Assembly (NCBI RefSeq): GCF_932274485.2
Contig: NC_065882.2
Span: forward strand, 28,848,890 to 28,912,889
Length of the DNA: 64,000 nucleotides
From: Patella vulgata
Lineage: Eukaryota; Mollusca; Gastropoda; Patellidae
Direction: 5' to 3'
Shown here: in pieces, positions 1-10,570 of the stretch
How positions within the stretch are numbered: the first letter of the stretch is position 1
Layout of the letters: every line of letters starts with the position of its first letter
Made by a program: the position numbers and the translations under genes
Notes under the pieces: model-generated
Told to the model about the DNA's origin: nothing
What the model saw: the letters and a program-made list of their open reading frames with translations, nothing else
Database searches by the model: none

Positions 1-46
1 ACCATTCACAATAATAAAGAAATTAAACATTGTTAGTTGTGTTTTA

Positions 47-450
47 TTTATCCCATACAGACCTTAAGCCCGTCGTACACGAGCAAATTTTCTTTGACAA
101 ATGGAGATTTGTCAAGTAAATTTGCTCGTGTACGAGAGGAAATTTGCCACATTTTCATTTGCCATATGAGATTTGACAAAAGCTGGCATGCATAGCTTTT
201 CGTCAAATAAATGTGTCAAGATTTGGAACTTATGCTCGTGTACGATAGGCCGTCAAATAAATTTGCCACAAATCTGCGCACGCAGATAAATCTATTGATT
301 TCACTTTCATTTTTCGACGCAGGGGCAAATTTATTTGCTGGCTTCGTACACGGTCAAAGAAAATTTGAAGAGACCGTCAAAGAAATTTCTTAAATTTTCT
401 TTGATTGTGTACGACCAGCTTTACGCACGTTTTTTTATCCCATACAGACC
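47..450. mobile_element. Palindromic TIR element flanked by 17-bp direct repeats
   Basis: The direct repeat TTTATCCCATACAGACC occurs at 47-63 and 434-450. The insert between them starts near TAAGCCCGTCGTACACGAG and ends with a diverged inverse (GTGTACGACCAGCTTTA), with further copies of 'ctcgtgtacga' and 'gtcaaataaatttgcc' inside, so most of the element can fold on itself. No coding potential is seen. It resembles a MITE or foldback element. A 17-bp duplication is long for a DNA transposon, so the flanks could instead be part of an older repeat. Family unknown. Confidence 0.5.
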
Positions 451-1107
451 ATACATTAATAACAACGGGAATATTTATTTGATGAAATAATAGCTTCAGT
501 CGGGTATTCATTTATCTTATAAAATATACTTTTTTTTCACACATTCCATTCGAAGTCAGCTCTATTACGGCTTTAACTCTGATACTTATCTCGAGTGATA
601 CGTATTAATAATAACAATAAAAGAAAAATTCATTACGTGCCGGTAAATCACAAGCATCACACCGGAGGCCTTCTTGTCGTGGGCTTGGTTTCAATAATAG
701 CTTCAGTCGGGTATTCATTTATCTTATAAAATATACTTTTATATCGGTGCCCGTAATGACGATTTTTCTGTTTGCTGATTGGCTGAAATCTCGGGCCGAG
801 AACATTTAGTTGCAAATTCTTCCAACCTTTTCACCGGCGCATTAATATGACGGTAAAAAGGACCAAGTCCGCAAAAACAAAATAATTAAAACTTATAAAA
901 ATATTTTGAAGCAATTACTCATGGAAAGCTACGTGTGAAGAACTGTCATTATTCATTTTATGTATTTTTAAATTAGTCTGTGTTGAAAAATTACAGGCCC
1001 TAAGCCTTTCCACGAACGTAAACAATAACTCGCTCCAGTCCACGGCCTAAAGCCAGAGTAAGTTACCAGCATTGTTATACACCTGTAATGCTTTCAAATA
1101 TATTTAA
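451..1107. repeat. AT-rich stretch with a 45-bp direct repeat
   Basis: A segment of about 45 bp beginning AATAATAGCTTCAGTCGGG occurs at about 487-532 and again at 694-739, a spacing of 207 bp. The rest holds no recognisable gene or element. Confidence 0.5.
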
Positions 1108-1111
1108 GGAT

Positions 1112-1228
1112 AATGGTGGCTCAGTGAGTAAGCCACTGGTTCACAAACCAGGAGAACCCTATTTCGACCCAGTGTCCTTTCCACTTTGGCGTGCATGTAA
1201 AAGAACCCTTGACAGTTGGAAGTCTTCT
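1112..1228 (+). repeat. SINE family A fragment (tRNA-like head)
   Basis: The segment has a tRNA-like A box (TGGCTCAGTGAG) and a decayed B box (TTTCGACCC). It then jumps to body sequence shared with full copies ('ggcgtgcatgtaaaagaaccc' type, then 'ttgacagttggaa'). It lacks the tail and has an internal deletion. Confidence 0.6.
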
Positions 1229-2050
1229 AAATTACTGTCTAAATAACACTAATCATTGTATGTATTTACTTAATAGACTGATGACTAACCATTTGTAAAT
1301 GTACCCGTCTGCAGTTAAATATGTATTTGTTTAGTATATTATAAATAATTAGTGTGCATTGGGTTTTGTATGTAAAGTTTGGGGTATTCTTTATATAATC
1401 TCAAATTCATCTAATTAGGCTATATTATGAGGTGTGAACTAAATATCGGAGATTCCAAGAACACATTAAGCCATATTCCTGGGGCAATCCAGTACAACCC
1501 TTCTTCAACATGGACCACATACCTTATATTTCAGATATTCAGGATTTACAATATCATGGTTTATTTGTTTCGTGATAGATCCAAAACTAATACATATGAA
1601 ACTAGCGGACATTGCTAGTATATGTAGCAACTGGAAATATAATCTTGTTTAATATTTATAGATTCAAGTCAGAAATAAACAATATATTAGATTCATATAA
1701 TTAACGGTTTAATGTTACAGTCTGTATTCAAAACTATCAAATTATCATTATTATTAAACACTTCTAAATATAAACGTGGCTTTACGATAAACAGAATAAT
1801 AAACTGTTTACTGGAGCATAAAATCATTAAAAGGTGATACAAAAAAATGTTGGTATTAAAGTGATTTAACTGAGTACTGACGTGTTTCGGTACGTCAGGT
1901 CACGCCTTGTCACGTCAACAATCAAGTTACACCATGCATTACCGAGTATAGTAAGACCCAATACCTATTAAAGCGGAAAAAACTTACATTTTGAACTGTT
2001 AATAAAATCGGAAATTATACTTCAAAACCAAACATTTTGATATCAATTGC
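1229..2050. other. No recognisable feature
   Basis: AT-rich DNA without a long frame, repeat tail or known motif. A short frame at 1427-1618 has no recognisable similarity and no supporting context. Confidence 0.5.
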
Positions 2051-2059
2051 TAGTAGACA

Positions 2060-2420
2060 GGTTAGGTCACCATATAGAAGTTAAAAAGTCGAAGAACATT
2101 CAAAGTGAAACCGGAAGTAAACGAATTCAAAAATCGGCACCCTAAGGATTGTAGCCATTTAAAGTAGATTCAATACAAAAAATGTTTTCGAAAATCTGAA
2201 TCAAAATGGCGGCTGAATATCGATTTAAAGATTTAGTGTAAAATCCAATATGACGGCCTAACGGTTGAAAATGTTATGGAAAAAGGTCTCTGAAAATGAA
2301 AGATAATATCTGGGGCTAACACCAACATATGTCATTTTTAGTCTATTTTGTAAATGGAGAAAACTGTTCATGTTCGATTAAAATTGGAAGGCCTTGGTAA
2401 TTTCCGGAAACCCTTGCACA
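2060..2420. repeat. Diverged repeat block, partner at 4385-4730
   Basis: The two blocks share, in the same order, 'gtgaaaccggaagtaaac', 'gttttcgaaaatc', 'ggcggctgaatatcgattt', 'ggtctctgaaaatgaaag' and 'tgtcatttttagtctattt'. They differ by many substitutions and indels, so the duplication is old. No coding sequence is evident. Confidence 0.6.
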
Positions 2421-2854
2421 TGCACTGAATATAATTACAGTTTTCATAGAATTGTCCTCAAGGTCGAAATCAACACTATTTTATTTGATATCAGTGACCA
2501 AATGAGGGATTATTTCACATTGGCAACATCTTACTGTTGGCAATCAAAACAATAGCCCATAACACACTGTAGGTTGTAACAGACGATGGGGTTTGGGATG
2601 ATCAAGCGCTCTACAGAGTTGTGTTCAGACTCAAGCTTGTCGATCACCAATCGCAAATGGTCGTGTATCTGTTGGGTGTACGTCTTCTTAGAGTGGAAAC
2701 GTACAGGCTCAGCACTCGTAGCCGCAGTCGCACTTTCCTAGCCACAACAGCATATACGTCCAGAAAAATATTAATCAGTCGTATTTATATACTTTTTACC
2801 CATCTGACATCATGGATAATAAGGGATTTTAAAAGTAATAATACAATATTTACT
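2421..2854. other. No recognisable feature
   Basis: A 102-codon frame starting at 2621 gives a basic peptide without recognisable similarity. I see no tail, repeats or splice context that would support a gene. Confidence 0.4.
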
Positions 2855-3080
2855 ATTATAGCCGTTATCAAGCATACACAATTTACAAATGCGCAGAGAT
2901 GCGAAAGCTTTATCTCTACACACAGTTGATAATAACGTAATCCCACAAGAAACAATGGCTTATAACCGATGCATTCATGAAGAAAGGCTTGGGTAGTTCA
3001 AGTAAGAAAGCGGTAATTAATAACACGATTCATATACGAAGATATTGAACTACGACGGATGTTAGCGAGAGCACCATAGT
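2855..3080. repeat. Diverged repeat block, partner at 4050-4285
   Basis: Both blocks share 'gccgttatcaagca', 'acacaatttacaaatgcgca', 'cagttgata' and a common end 'gcgccat'/'gcaccat' preceded by 'agagag'/'agcgag'. With the 2060/4385 pair this shows that one old repeat or segment is present twice in different order. Confidence 0.5.
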
Positions 3081-3238
3081 TCTTTTATTTATGTACATTC
3101 ACCAAATGTATCTATATCGCTGTAATGAATTAAAAAATATGATTTATTATTTGCGTATTTTAAATATGAATTTTAAATATGCGTGCAAGATTTGGGATGT
3201 TATTCAGGACATCAACAGATTACCTGTATTATTACCTA

Positions 3239-3918
3239 CTAGCAGGGTGGGTTGGATGGCTGAATGGTTAGCGTGCGCGCGCTGTATCATAAAGTCTGTC
3301 ACTGAGTCGACTGGCGTGGTTTCGAATCCCCGGTTGTACGTGACAAGGAGTAGGGTCGCCTGTCCAACCTCGTGGGTTTTCTCCGGGTCCTCCGGTTTCC
3401 TCCCACTGCTAAAGACCCCTATGCGCAAGCGAATTATTGAAATAAAATTAGACCATATTTTAGTCCCGAAATGACCTTAAACCCCATTTTTCTCTCTCTC
3501 ACCTACTAGCAGGATACACGACTTCGCACGGGGCCGAAATTCGACAGTGGTTCAATTCACCTGGGGCCCAAATTTGCCAGGGGGCAAAATTCACCAGGGA
3601 CCCAATTTGCCGAGGGCCAAATTCGCCCGGGACCTAAATTTGCCCTTTAACCAAATTCGATGACCTAAAACATTCACGGGATCATGTTAGTTAAATTGAT
3701 AGCACATATGTGCGGGTGGGATTGGCGACGAATCGTTATTCGCCCGGGACCCAGGCCTAATTTGACCGGGGTTCAAATTTGATGGCCTAAAACATTCACC
3801 GGGTCATGCTGGTTACTTTGAACCACATATATGTGGATGTGGATTGCCGCGACGAATCGAGATAGGCGAAAATACACACATACATACTTACACACATCTT
3901 TGGTTTTATTTATACGGA
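3239..3918 (-). mobile_element. Non-autonomous Helitron-like element, split by a SINE
   Basis: Read on the minus strand it should start with TC at 3918 and end with TATCCTGCTAG at 3506-3516, next to a GC-rich potential hairpin. The same 3' terminus is seen in the clearer Helitron at 16348-16686. The insertion lies between A and T, as expected for Helitrons. A SINE B copy splits the CTAG end, so CTAG also appears at 3239-3242. Inside is an imperfect tandem duplication of about 122 bp ('cctaaaacattcac' at about 3661 and 3784). It is non-coding. Confidence 0.5.
3247..3500 (+). repeat. Full-length SINE family B with 13-bp TSD
   Basis: The copy is flanked by the perfect duplication ACCTACTAGCAGG at 3234-3246 and 3501-3513. 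The head is tRNA-like: A box TGGCTGAATGGTTAG and B box GGTTTCGAATCCC, the internal RNA polymerase III promoter signals. The body contains 'gggttttctccgggtcctcc'. The 3' end is TTAAACCCCATTT followed by TCTCTCTCTC. A frame across it (3091-3474) is not a gene. It is inserted in the end of a Helitron-like element. Confidence 0.8.
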
Positions 3919-4384
3919 TTATACAACCACAGGAAGAGATGGGGATTGAGATATCTCAGTGATATGCAGAATAGTGTTCTAAGCTATAATTTACCAGTCA
4001 CTTGTGCGGTATGGTCACACATTTGATTCCTTTGATGGGTGTATGGGTATTGTGGCGCCGTTATCAAGCACACACAATTTACAAATGCGCAGAGACAGTT
4101 GATAGTAAGGTATTCTCAGAAAAAGCCATGGGCTATACCTGCTACATTCGTGAATAAGGATTTAGATAATTAAAATATGAATAAAGAAATCATCAGACAA
4201 AAACATCGGGTATAAATACTACACCGTGATTACAGGGGATAACAGCATGCTAAGCACGGACGTCAGAGAGAGCGCCATATTCGCGTTTACAGCTAAAAAA
4301 CTGATACATTTTCAATATCTTTGATCTGTTTGGTGTCTTTGATATTTAGTTTTCAGTAGACGCCAGGGTCATCATGTGGTCAAA

Positions 4385-4730
4385 GGTCATTGAACGGCTA
4401 GATCACCGAGTAGTAGGTAAGAAGTGAAACCGGAAGTAAACAACGTCGAAATTAAAAAAATAGGCTCCATAAGAATTGTTGCCACCTGGACTAGGTTCAA
4501 AGCTAAAAAATTGTTTTCGAAAATCGGAATAAAAGAGGCGGCTGAATATCGATTTGAAGTTTTTTGGAAAAATCCAGTATGGCGGCCAAAGGGTTGAAAA
4601 TGTTGTCAAACAAGGTCTCTGAAAATGAAAGACAATGTGTCATTTTTAGTCTATTTTTAAAATGGAGAGAATTATTCACGTTCGGAGAAAATCGAAAGGC
4701 CTCTGAAATTTCCGGAAGCAGTCACAATTT
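4385..4730. repeat. Diverged repeat block, partner of 2060-2420
   Basis: Shares a series of short identical words in the same order with 2060-2420. Short frames on both strands are incidental. Confidence 0.6.
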
Positions 4731-5570
4731 TTTTTGTAATATGCCATTTTGAAGGCATCAATGTGTTCATTATTCCCACCAAGTTTCAACTTGATACTTG
4801 AAATACTAAAGAAAATATACGCCCTATTGAATGTCGAAAATCTTTGATGCTAATATCAATCGAGCAAACTTCCGAATTTCGAGAAACAGTCGTCAGAGGT
4901 CATTTGGGATCCGTCCAAAAAATCCAAAAATGAAAACCCGAAAAAGATCCGTTGAGAAATAACTGAGATATGGCCAATTTGAGATTACTTTTGGTCCAAT
5001 CCGTAAAACACTTCCTGTTCGTCAAAAATGACCCCATTTATATTTAATAAACAGATCCACGGAGGCCAACCACATCTACACATGTACGTTAGGTGAATGT
5101 TTGCTCCATGCACAAATTGACAAAATCCCCCCACCCCTCCAAAAAAAAATAATAAATAAATAAATAAATAATATAAAAAGGTAATAAAAACACTTACGGG
5201 AACAATAAAGCTACAACATGAGAGCTTCTTTCATAAATTGAAGCTTTACAGAAAACAAGTTGACAAAGCAGTTAACCATCTGGTAAAGGCCAGACTGTCA
5301 AGATGGCCGGTAAAGATGAAAACAATTACATAAAAGAGATTGGGATAAATTATTAAGACATTTATAGCAGAATGTAATTTTAAAATCAGTCCTAAAATTA
5401 AGATGCAGCCACTGAATATTAAAAGACTTTATATGTATACGCTAATGAGTATCAGTTAATTCTAGCAGTTAAATTATTTTGTTTTTGACGACTGCAAATT
5501 GGGAGGGCAGTCAGGAGGAAATTATTGGTATCTAAACTATATTTTACTATGACCTGTATAGGTGTTTTGG
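4731..5570. other. No gene seen; AAAT microsatellite
   Basis: Mostly AT-rich unique-looking DNA. A short AAAT-type simple repeat lies at about 5146-5172 beside a C-rich run. Nothing else is recognisable. Confidence 0.5.
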
Positions 5571-5571
5571 T

Positions 5572-5625
<54 letters not shown>

Positions 5626-5633
5626 TATATTTA
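5571..5633. repeat. (AT)n microsatellite
   Basis: About 60 bp of AT dinucleotides. The IY-repeat peptide it can encode is a by-product. Confidence 0.95.
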
Positions 5634-5759
5634 CGAATTTGTTTCAGATAATAATAAATACCTTACACAAATTATTAACTTGGATTTTCATAGTCATATT
5701 GTTGTCAATATTTACAACAGTGCTTTGGCTGAAAGAAACGAGTCAACAGTAACATTGCT

Positions 5760-5902
5760 AGGAACGAGAATTTTGGAATAAAACTAGTTTTTGCTGAAAA
5801 AGTTTCAACGACAACAAGCAAATAACTGCGTGTCATCAACATATAAATAAGAAAAAAATAAACCGTGTTTTTGACCTATAATACCAAACGGAGACGTATA
5901 TA
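5760..5902 (-). pseudogene. LINE reverse transcriptase, 3' half, split by Ginger
   Basis: On the minus strand the DNA next to the Ginger element encodes YTSPFGIIGQKHG, then LYVDDTQLF, which is the YADD-box region of a CR1/L2-type LINE reverse transcriptase. The matching upstream half lies at 9650-9830. The two halves join at the TATA target site of the Ginger insertion. Downstream the frame decays after a stop. The Y-V-D-D form and the stop mark a dead copy. Confidence 0.7.
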
Positions 5903-6298
5903 TGTTACAGTCAATTTGTGAAATCAGTCATTTCATGTAATGACTAAACGAATCAGCCATTTCACGAAGAGCCTGTGAGCACAAGGCAATACGTGTAATG
6001 ACTGAAAATTCCAGACATTACACGAAATGACTAAACATCATGGGCAGACATTACGCGAAATGACTGAAGGACTGTCAAACCACAAAAAGTCACTGTATAA
6101 CATTTATTGACTTCACATCCAACGTTAAATCATACATTGCAGAATATTAATTATAACGAAATATTAATTCTTTTAAACAAAATATTAATTTACTGAAACG
6201 AAATATTAATTCGTTGAAATGAAATATTAATTTCATCACAAAAGTCTTACTGTCAAATTACTTTTTAAAAAAAAATCCCGACTGGTTCATCACTCAAG

Positions 6299-7965
6299 TC
6301 ACTTGTTTTTGCAGAACAGGCTGCTATGACAGCGGCTGGAGCATTTGATTTTCATTTTGAAGCATTTGCATCTATTCGTCCCGCATCTCTTGGAACCTGC
6401 ACAATTGCACCGGACATACCCCTGTCCACCGCAGCTGGATTCTTTATGTACAGCCTGGCGAACTGTTACCGTCTTTGTAAGGTCTACATCAGATTCAGTA
6501 AGTAGCTGTTGGGGACACAAATCAAACTGATTGCGTGAAAACTTCCCTTTTAGAATTCCTGCTTTCACACAAATGGTGTACATGTTATTCTCATCGCGGT
6601 CGATAATTATTCCCAGAATATTACGTGGATCACCACGACCTCTATCCACTAGAGGGATAGGTACAGCTGCGTTGTCTCCCACCTGGCCAGTGGCTAGTTC
6701 CACTCGACTCCTCTTGACCATACGCTGAGCTTGTATCATCTGAGCAGAGCTGGCACCATTTCTTTCGCATAGGATGTTTTCCAATCGGGCATTGAGTAAA
6801 TCGGAGGGACTATTCCCCTGTTCAATTGGGCTGGCTGGAGGTTCAAAGTCAAAATCCAGACTGGTAGTTTGTGTCGGTTCCTGACTGGTAGTTAGTGTCG
6901 GTTCCGGACTGGTAGCTTGTGACGGTTCCGGACTGGTAGCTTGTGACAGTTCCTGGCTGGTAGTTTGCGTCGGATCCTGACTGGTAGCTTGTGACAGTTC
7001 CTGGCTGGTAGTTTGCGTCGGATCCTGACTGATAGTGTGTGACAGTTCCAGACTGGTGGTTTGTGACGGTTCCTGACTGGTAGTTTGTGACGGGTCAAGA
7101 TTGGTGGTTGAGTCTTGCAGATTGGAAAATGCGAACAATAAATCATCCTCACTTTGCATCCGTTCAATAACCTCGGTCGGCAAAGATGATGATGTTAAGC
7201 CAACTTTAGCTTCACATCCAAACATAGCGGCATATGGTGATCGTTTGATTCCAGAATGCAGACTGGAATTTTTCTGGAATTATACAAATTTTATGCCCAC
7301 AGACCAATCATTTGTGTTATTATCCCCCAAGCATATCCTTTATGTTACCATTTGCCCTTTCCACAGACCCTTGACTTTGAGGGTGTCGAGGTTTACCGTG
7401 AACCATGACCAGTCTGGGCCACACCAGCTTCAGTTCAGAGATAACCTCAGCTGTAAATTCACTTCCATTGTCGCTCTGGAGGATCGATGTCGTACCAAGA
7501 AGAAGAAAAATATCCAGTAAATGATGGGCAACCTCAGCAGCACGTTTTGAGGTTAATGCTCGTAGAATAACAAATTTGGTCAAGTAGTCTTGATAGACCA
7601 TGATCCACTTGAATGAATTTTGGGCCATGGACTGCATATCAATCAGATCAATTTGTGCACGCGAGGCGAATTCTTTTGTTAGAATGGGACGTACCACCAC
7701 ACCCTTGGTCCTTGGGCGCTTGCGTTTCTTCTGACATTCCTGGCAGTAGGACTTGAAAATTTCAAGAGCCTCCCGAGTGATGTTAGCATACTTTTTGTTG
7801 ACCTCTTTGGCCATTCGATCACGTCCACCATGGCCTGTGGCTATGTGAGCTCGCTTGACCACATCATATGTGTCTTCTATACTGACATAATATACTGGAT
7901 CCTCATCTTGGGTGGCACGCTTTTTGATGAGTTTCTCAACATCACCGCACTGCAGTATCTCAAAC
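6299..7965 (-). pseudogene. Ginger transposase, main exon (integrase core, Cys-rich end)
   Basis: Exon 2 follows a splice acceptor (TTTTTTCAG on the minus strand, at about 7966-7974). In order it encodes an HHCC zinc-binding region (H..H in AHIATGHGG, C..C in YCQECQ), then an integrase core with three acidic residues (QIDLID, QSDNGSEF, GSVERAN). Next come KRSPYAAMFG, a Ser/Thr/Gln-rich stretch of about nine 8-residue repeats, and a Cys-rich end (CNCAGSKRCGTNRCKCF, ending SSRCH). Cores like this are known in Ginger transposases and in host proteins derived from them (KRBA2/SCAND3-like). It would cut and rejoin the element ends in the nucleus. The frame is interrupted about twice between the core and the KRSPYAAMFG region, so this copy should be inactive. 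Confidence 0.8.
6870..7110 (-). repeat. 24-bp coding minisatellite in the Ginger transposase
   Basis: About nine to ten units of 24 bp encode variants of TTSQEPSQ. The reading frame is kept through all units. In the opposite frames this yields Arg/Pro-rich peptides that are artefacts. Confidence 0.8.
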
Positions 7966-8455
7966 CTGAAAAAATACGATACATTTTTAAAACTATATTT
8001 AAAAGATACTTAAACCATGCATATATGTAATGTTTGAAAAATACACCCCAGACCCACCCTATATTCAAAAAACGCTGACAGAACAAAAACATGTATAACT
8101 AGATCGGCCAGGCAGATATGAAAGCTTTCATATTTACGGCCACTTCCTGTGACATGTCATGGGTTATATAAAAAATAATATGAAAAATAAAAGGAAATGA
8201 CTGACACTGGTATTGCTATAATATGATTGACTTCCAGTTCCAGAAAAATCGATCAAGCCGTTTAAAATCGAGACGAATCAGAAAATGAAATAAAAATGGC
8301 GAGAAAATATTGAAAAAAGAAATGATATAATTTTGAATGGAACTTATATTTTTGGAATCGGATTGACCTCAGCTGTTCGAATATTTAGGTCAAATTTGTA
8401 AATTTTGAAAATTAAAGAAATAAATTGTCTTGTAAACAACTTTTGTTGTACTTAC

Positions 8456-8625
8456 TTTGATAGTAAGTAGTATCCATGTCTGTTCTTTGTTCCACCAGCT
8501 CCTGCTGCTGTTTTTATATCCTCTATCATTGTGAAATACGTCTCCTTTGGAATTAAAATTCTCTTGCAAACTTCATATTTCTTGTAAAGCTCTGCTTTAA
8601 ACCGATTTTCGTAAGATTCTGCCAT
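8456..8625 (-). CDS. Ginger transposase, first exon
   Basis: Starts with ATG at 8625-8623 (MAESYENRFKAELYKKYEV) and runs 170 bases to a donor GTAAGTAC at 8455. Removing the intron 7966-8455 joins LLSK to FEILQCGDVEKL without a frame change, which supports real splicing. The intron is about 490 bp and AT-rich. The N-terminal part resembles the short helical leader that precedes the zinc-binding region in this family. That is an inference from position, not a recognised domain. Confidence 0.65.
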
Positions 8626-9649
8626 GAGGATATCAAGTAAATTGTTTCAATGGAATTTAGTAATTGAACTGGGATATACTGGTCACAATTCTATGGAATA
8701 CTATTACTGCTTATTACTGAGAGATGTTTCGACTAGGCTTCTCTAATCATTATAAAGCAATGATAAAATATAAATTATAACAAGACAATATATCCATGTA
8801 AACAACAATACGTGGTTAATGCTGACCAACCAGAGACACCCTTCTAATTACCTTAAAGGAAACCCAACTTAATTAAAGTAATGTAATTATTGAGAGTGAT
8901 CAAGGTTGATAAGGGTAATGCTAATGACAACATCCAATATGCCATAGACCACTCTTTCTGAAATTAAACACAATGATTAATGGATAACTTGTTTGGAAGT
9001 ATTGACAATGATTTTATCAAGTTTTTAGATACACAACACCCTGAAAGAAGATTAAATTTAATTAATATTGTCAGTGAAAATAATTGTTGATACATGCATA
9101 AAGAATTAACATAATTTCACTTAAATACAAAGACCATTAGAACAAAGATTTTACCAATCATTAATGGTCCCCTAGAGGCCGGGTAATTAAATCAGTGAGT
9201 AGTATTTTCTCCGGGTGCTATAGTGATTCCTTCAGATTGAAATCACATCATTCATCTGTTAAAACGGCAATGGGACCATCCATTAAACTAAAAACGGGTT
9301 ATTGGAAGGGCAGGATTTAAGCCTATAAGTTCATTAAATTCCAATAAAAACAACCATTCTACAGACCTAATGCCAAGAAAAGCGAAATAAAAACTCAAAA
9401 CCAATATTAAATGGGTTTTTTTAAAGGTTATGTTGTAATTTTACGTCTTACACATATTGCCTGATTTGCAAAATCTACAATCAGGCATTATGTGTAAAAA
9501 AAGGGTAGGAATTTTAGTCATTTCGAGTAATGTCTGGAATTTCCAGTCATTACACGTATTGCCTTGTGCTCACAGGCTCTTCGCGAAATGACTGATTCGT
9601 TTAGTCATTACTCGAAATAACTGATTACACAGATTGACTGTAACATATA

Positions 9650-9830
9650 TACTAAACAAGATAAGTCCTAACATCGAACTTTGTGTTACACCAGATGTGA
9701 AAATTAATTCTTCTGAGGATCTGTTATCAATGACAGATCTCTCCGTGTCATGATCAGCTGTATTTAACGCTGCATATCCAGACGAAATAACAAGGCATTC
9801 TGATAGCCACTTCATTTACCACTAATGCCA
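9650..9830 (-). pseudogene. LINE reverse transcriptase, 5' half, split by Ginger
   Basis: On the minus strand it reads ALNTADHD and then ELIFTSGVTQSSMLGLILFS, a decayed form of the LINE motifs AFDTVDH and GVPQGSVLGPILFS. It continues across the Ginger insertion into the YVDD segment at 5760-5902. It looks CR1/L2-like. The upstream end meets the inverted repeat of the neighbouring PLE. Confidence 0.7.
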
Positions 9831-9909
9831 ATGGCGTTACGTCATTATGTAGCGTCATTATGGAGAGATAGTTACAATAATTTTTCATAAAAATTAAAAC
9901 GAAATAATA

Positions 9910-10350
9910 TCACTGGTTAAGTTTGGGTTTGAATTTGTTTATAAAATACTCTTCTTTAACTCTTAATTTTGTGATATTATTATCAGACAGTTTATAAAAG
10001 GGGAAAATATGAAAATGTGGCGATTTATTTTTAGCACACTCCCCGATATGCCCATTAATGGGATTTTGCGGTATATTTCCTCTTTTATAATGCTGTTTAT
10101 CTACTGTCACACGTTTCCGTAATTCATTTGTGGATCCAATGTATAATTCATTACACCCAATTCATGTAATTATATATACGACATATGTGACAGAGCATGT
10201 CATACTACTATTTATTTTAAATGAAAAATTATTAAAGTTAAAAGAATTGCCTTCAATCAAGTAATCACACGTTCTACAGTTTCCTCGTTCACATTTTGTT
10301 ACCGCGTACTCTGTTTCGAGACTATCATATTTTGCTCTTGTTAGCATCTT
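9910..10350 (-). pseudogene. PLE 1 GIY-YIG endonuclease domain
   Basis: The minus strand encodes TYVVYIIT, then CNELYIGSTNELRKRV, which are the GIY and YIG motifs with the following Arg. It ends with KEEYFINKFKPKLNQ, where the catalytic Glu is expected. In PLEs this nuclease nicks target DNA to prime reverse transcription. The domain is interrupted by a stop between the two motifs. Confidence 0.7.
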
Positions 10351-10570
10351 TTTTTAGGCTTGGTGGTTGGCGCTTTGAAGGAATGAACTTTGTTTCACTA
10401 AGGATTTTGTTCATTCGTCCACTACGTCTCAGTAGAGCAAAGTTATCTCGGAGTACATTGGTCAAATTCGGGTTTCGACGATTGTACGTGGAGATGTATG
10501 GTATACACTTTTCTTTTTTTAATTTTGGTCTCACAGTTCTAAGTTTTAAAATATCAAATGCCTTCGCTCG

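Larger units (their letters stand above)
5903..9645 (-). mobile_element. Ginger-type DNA transposon, 3.74 kb, TSD TATA
   Basis: The ends are inverted repeats of roughly 150 bp (5903-6060 and 9500-9645) that start TGTTACAGTCAAT, matching the TGTNR start known for Ginger elements. The four bases TATA flank both ends (5899-5902 and 9646-9649), the 4-bp target duplication expected for this group. The single gene on the minus strand encodes an integrase-like DDE transposase with an intron. The element sits inside a LINE reverse-transcriptase remnant whose frame resumes on the other side. About 8100-8450 and 8630-9480 hold no coding sequence. The copy is decayed, with about two breaks in the coding region. 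Confidence 0.85.

Noticed and set aside
2621-2929. 102-codon basic protein
   Set aside because: No similarity, no splice or tail signals, and part of it lies in a duplicated block (2855-3080) that is not open in its partner.
3091-3474. 127-codon frame as a host gene
   Set aside because: It runs through a SINE B copy defined by a tRNA-like head and a perfect 13-bp duplication.
6892-7167. Arg/Pro-rich repeat protein over the Ginger gene
   Set aside because: It is a second frame of the 24-bp coding minisatellite; the TTSQEPSQ frame continues into the Cys-rich domain and is the real one.
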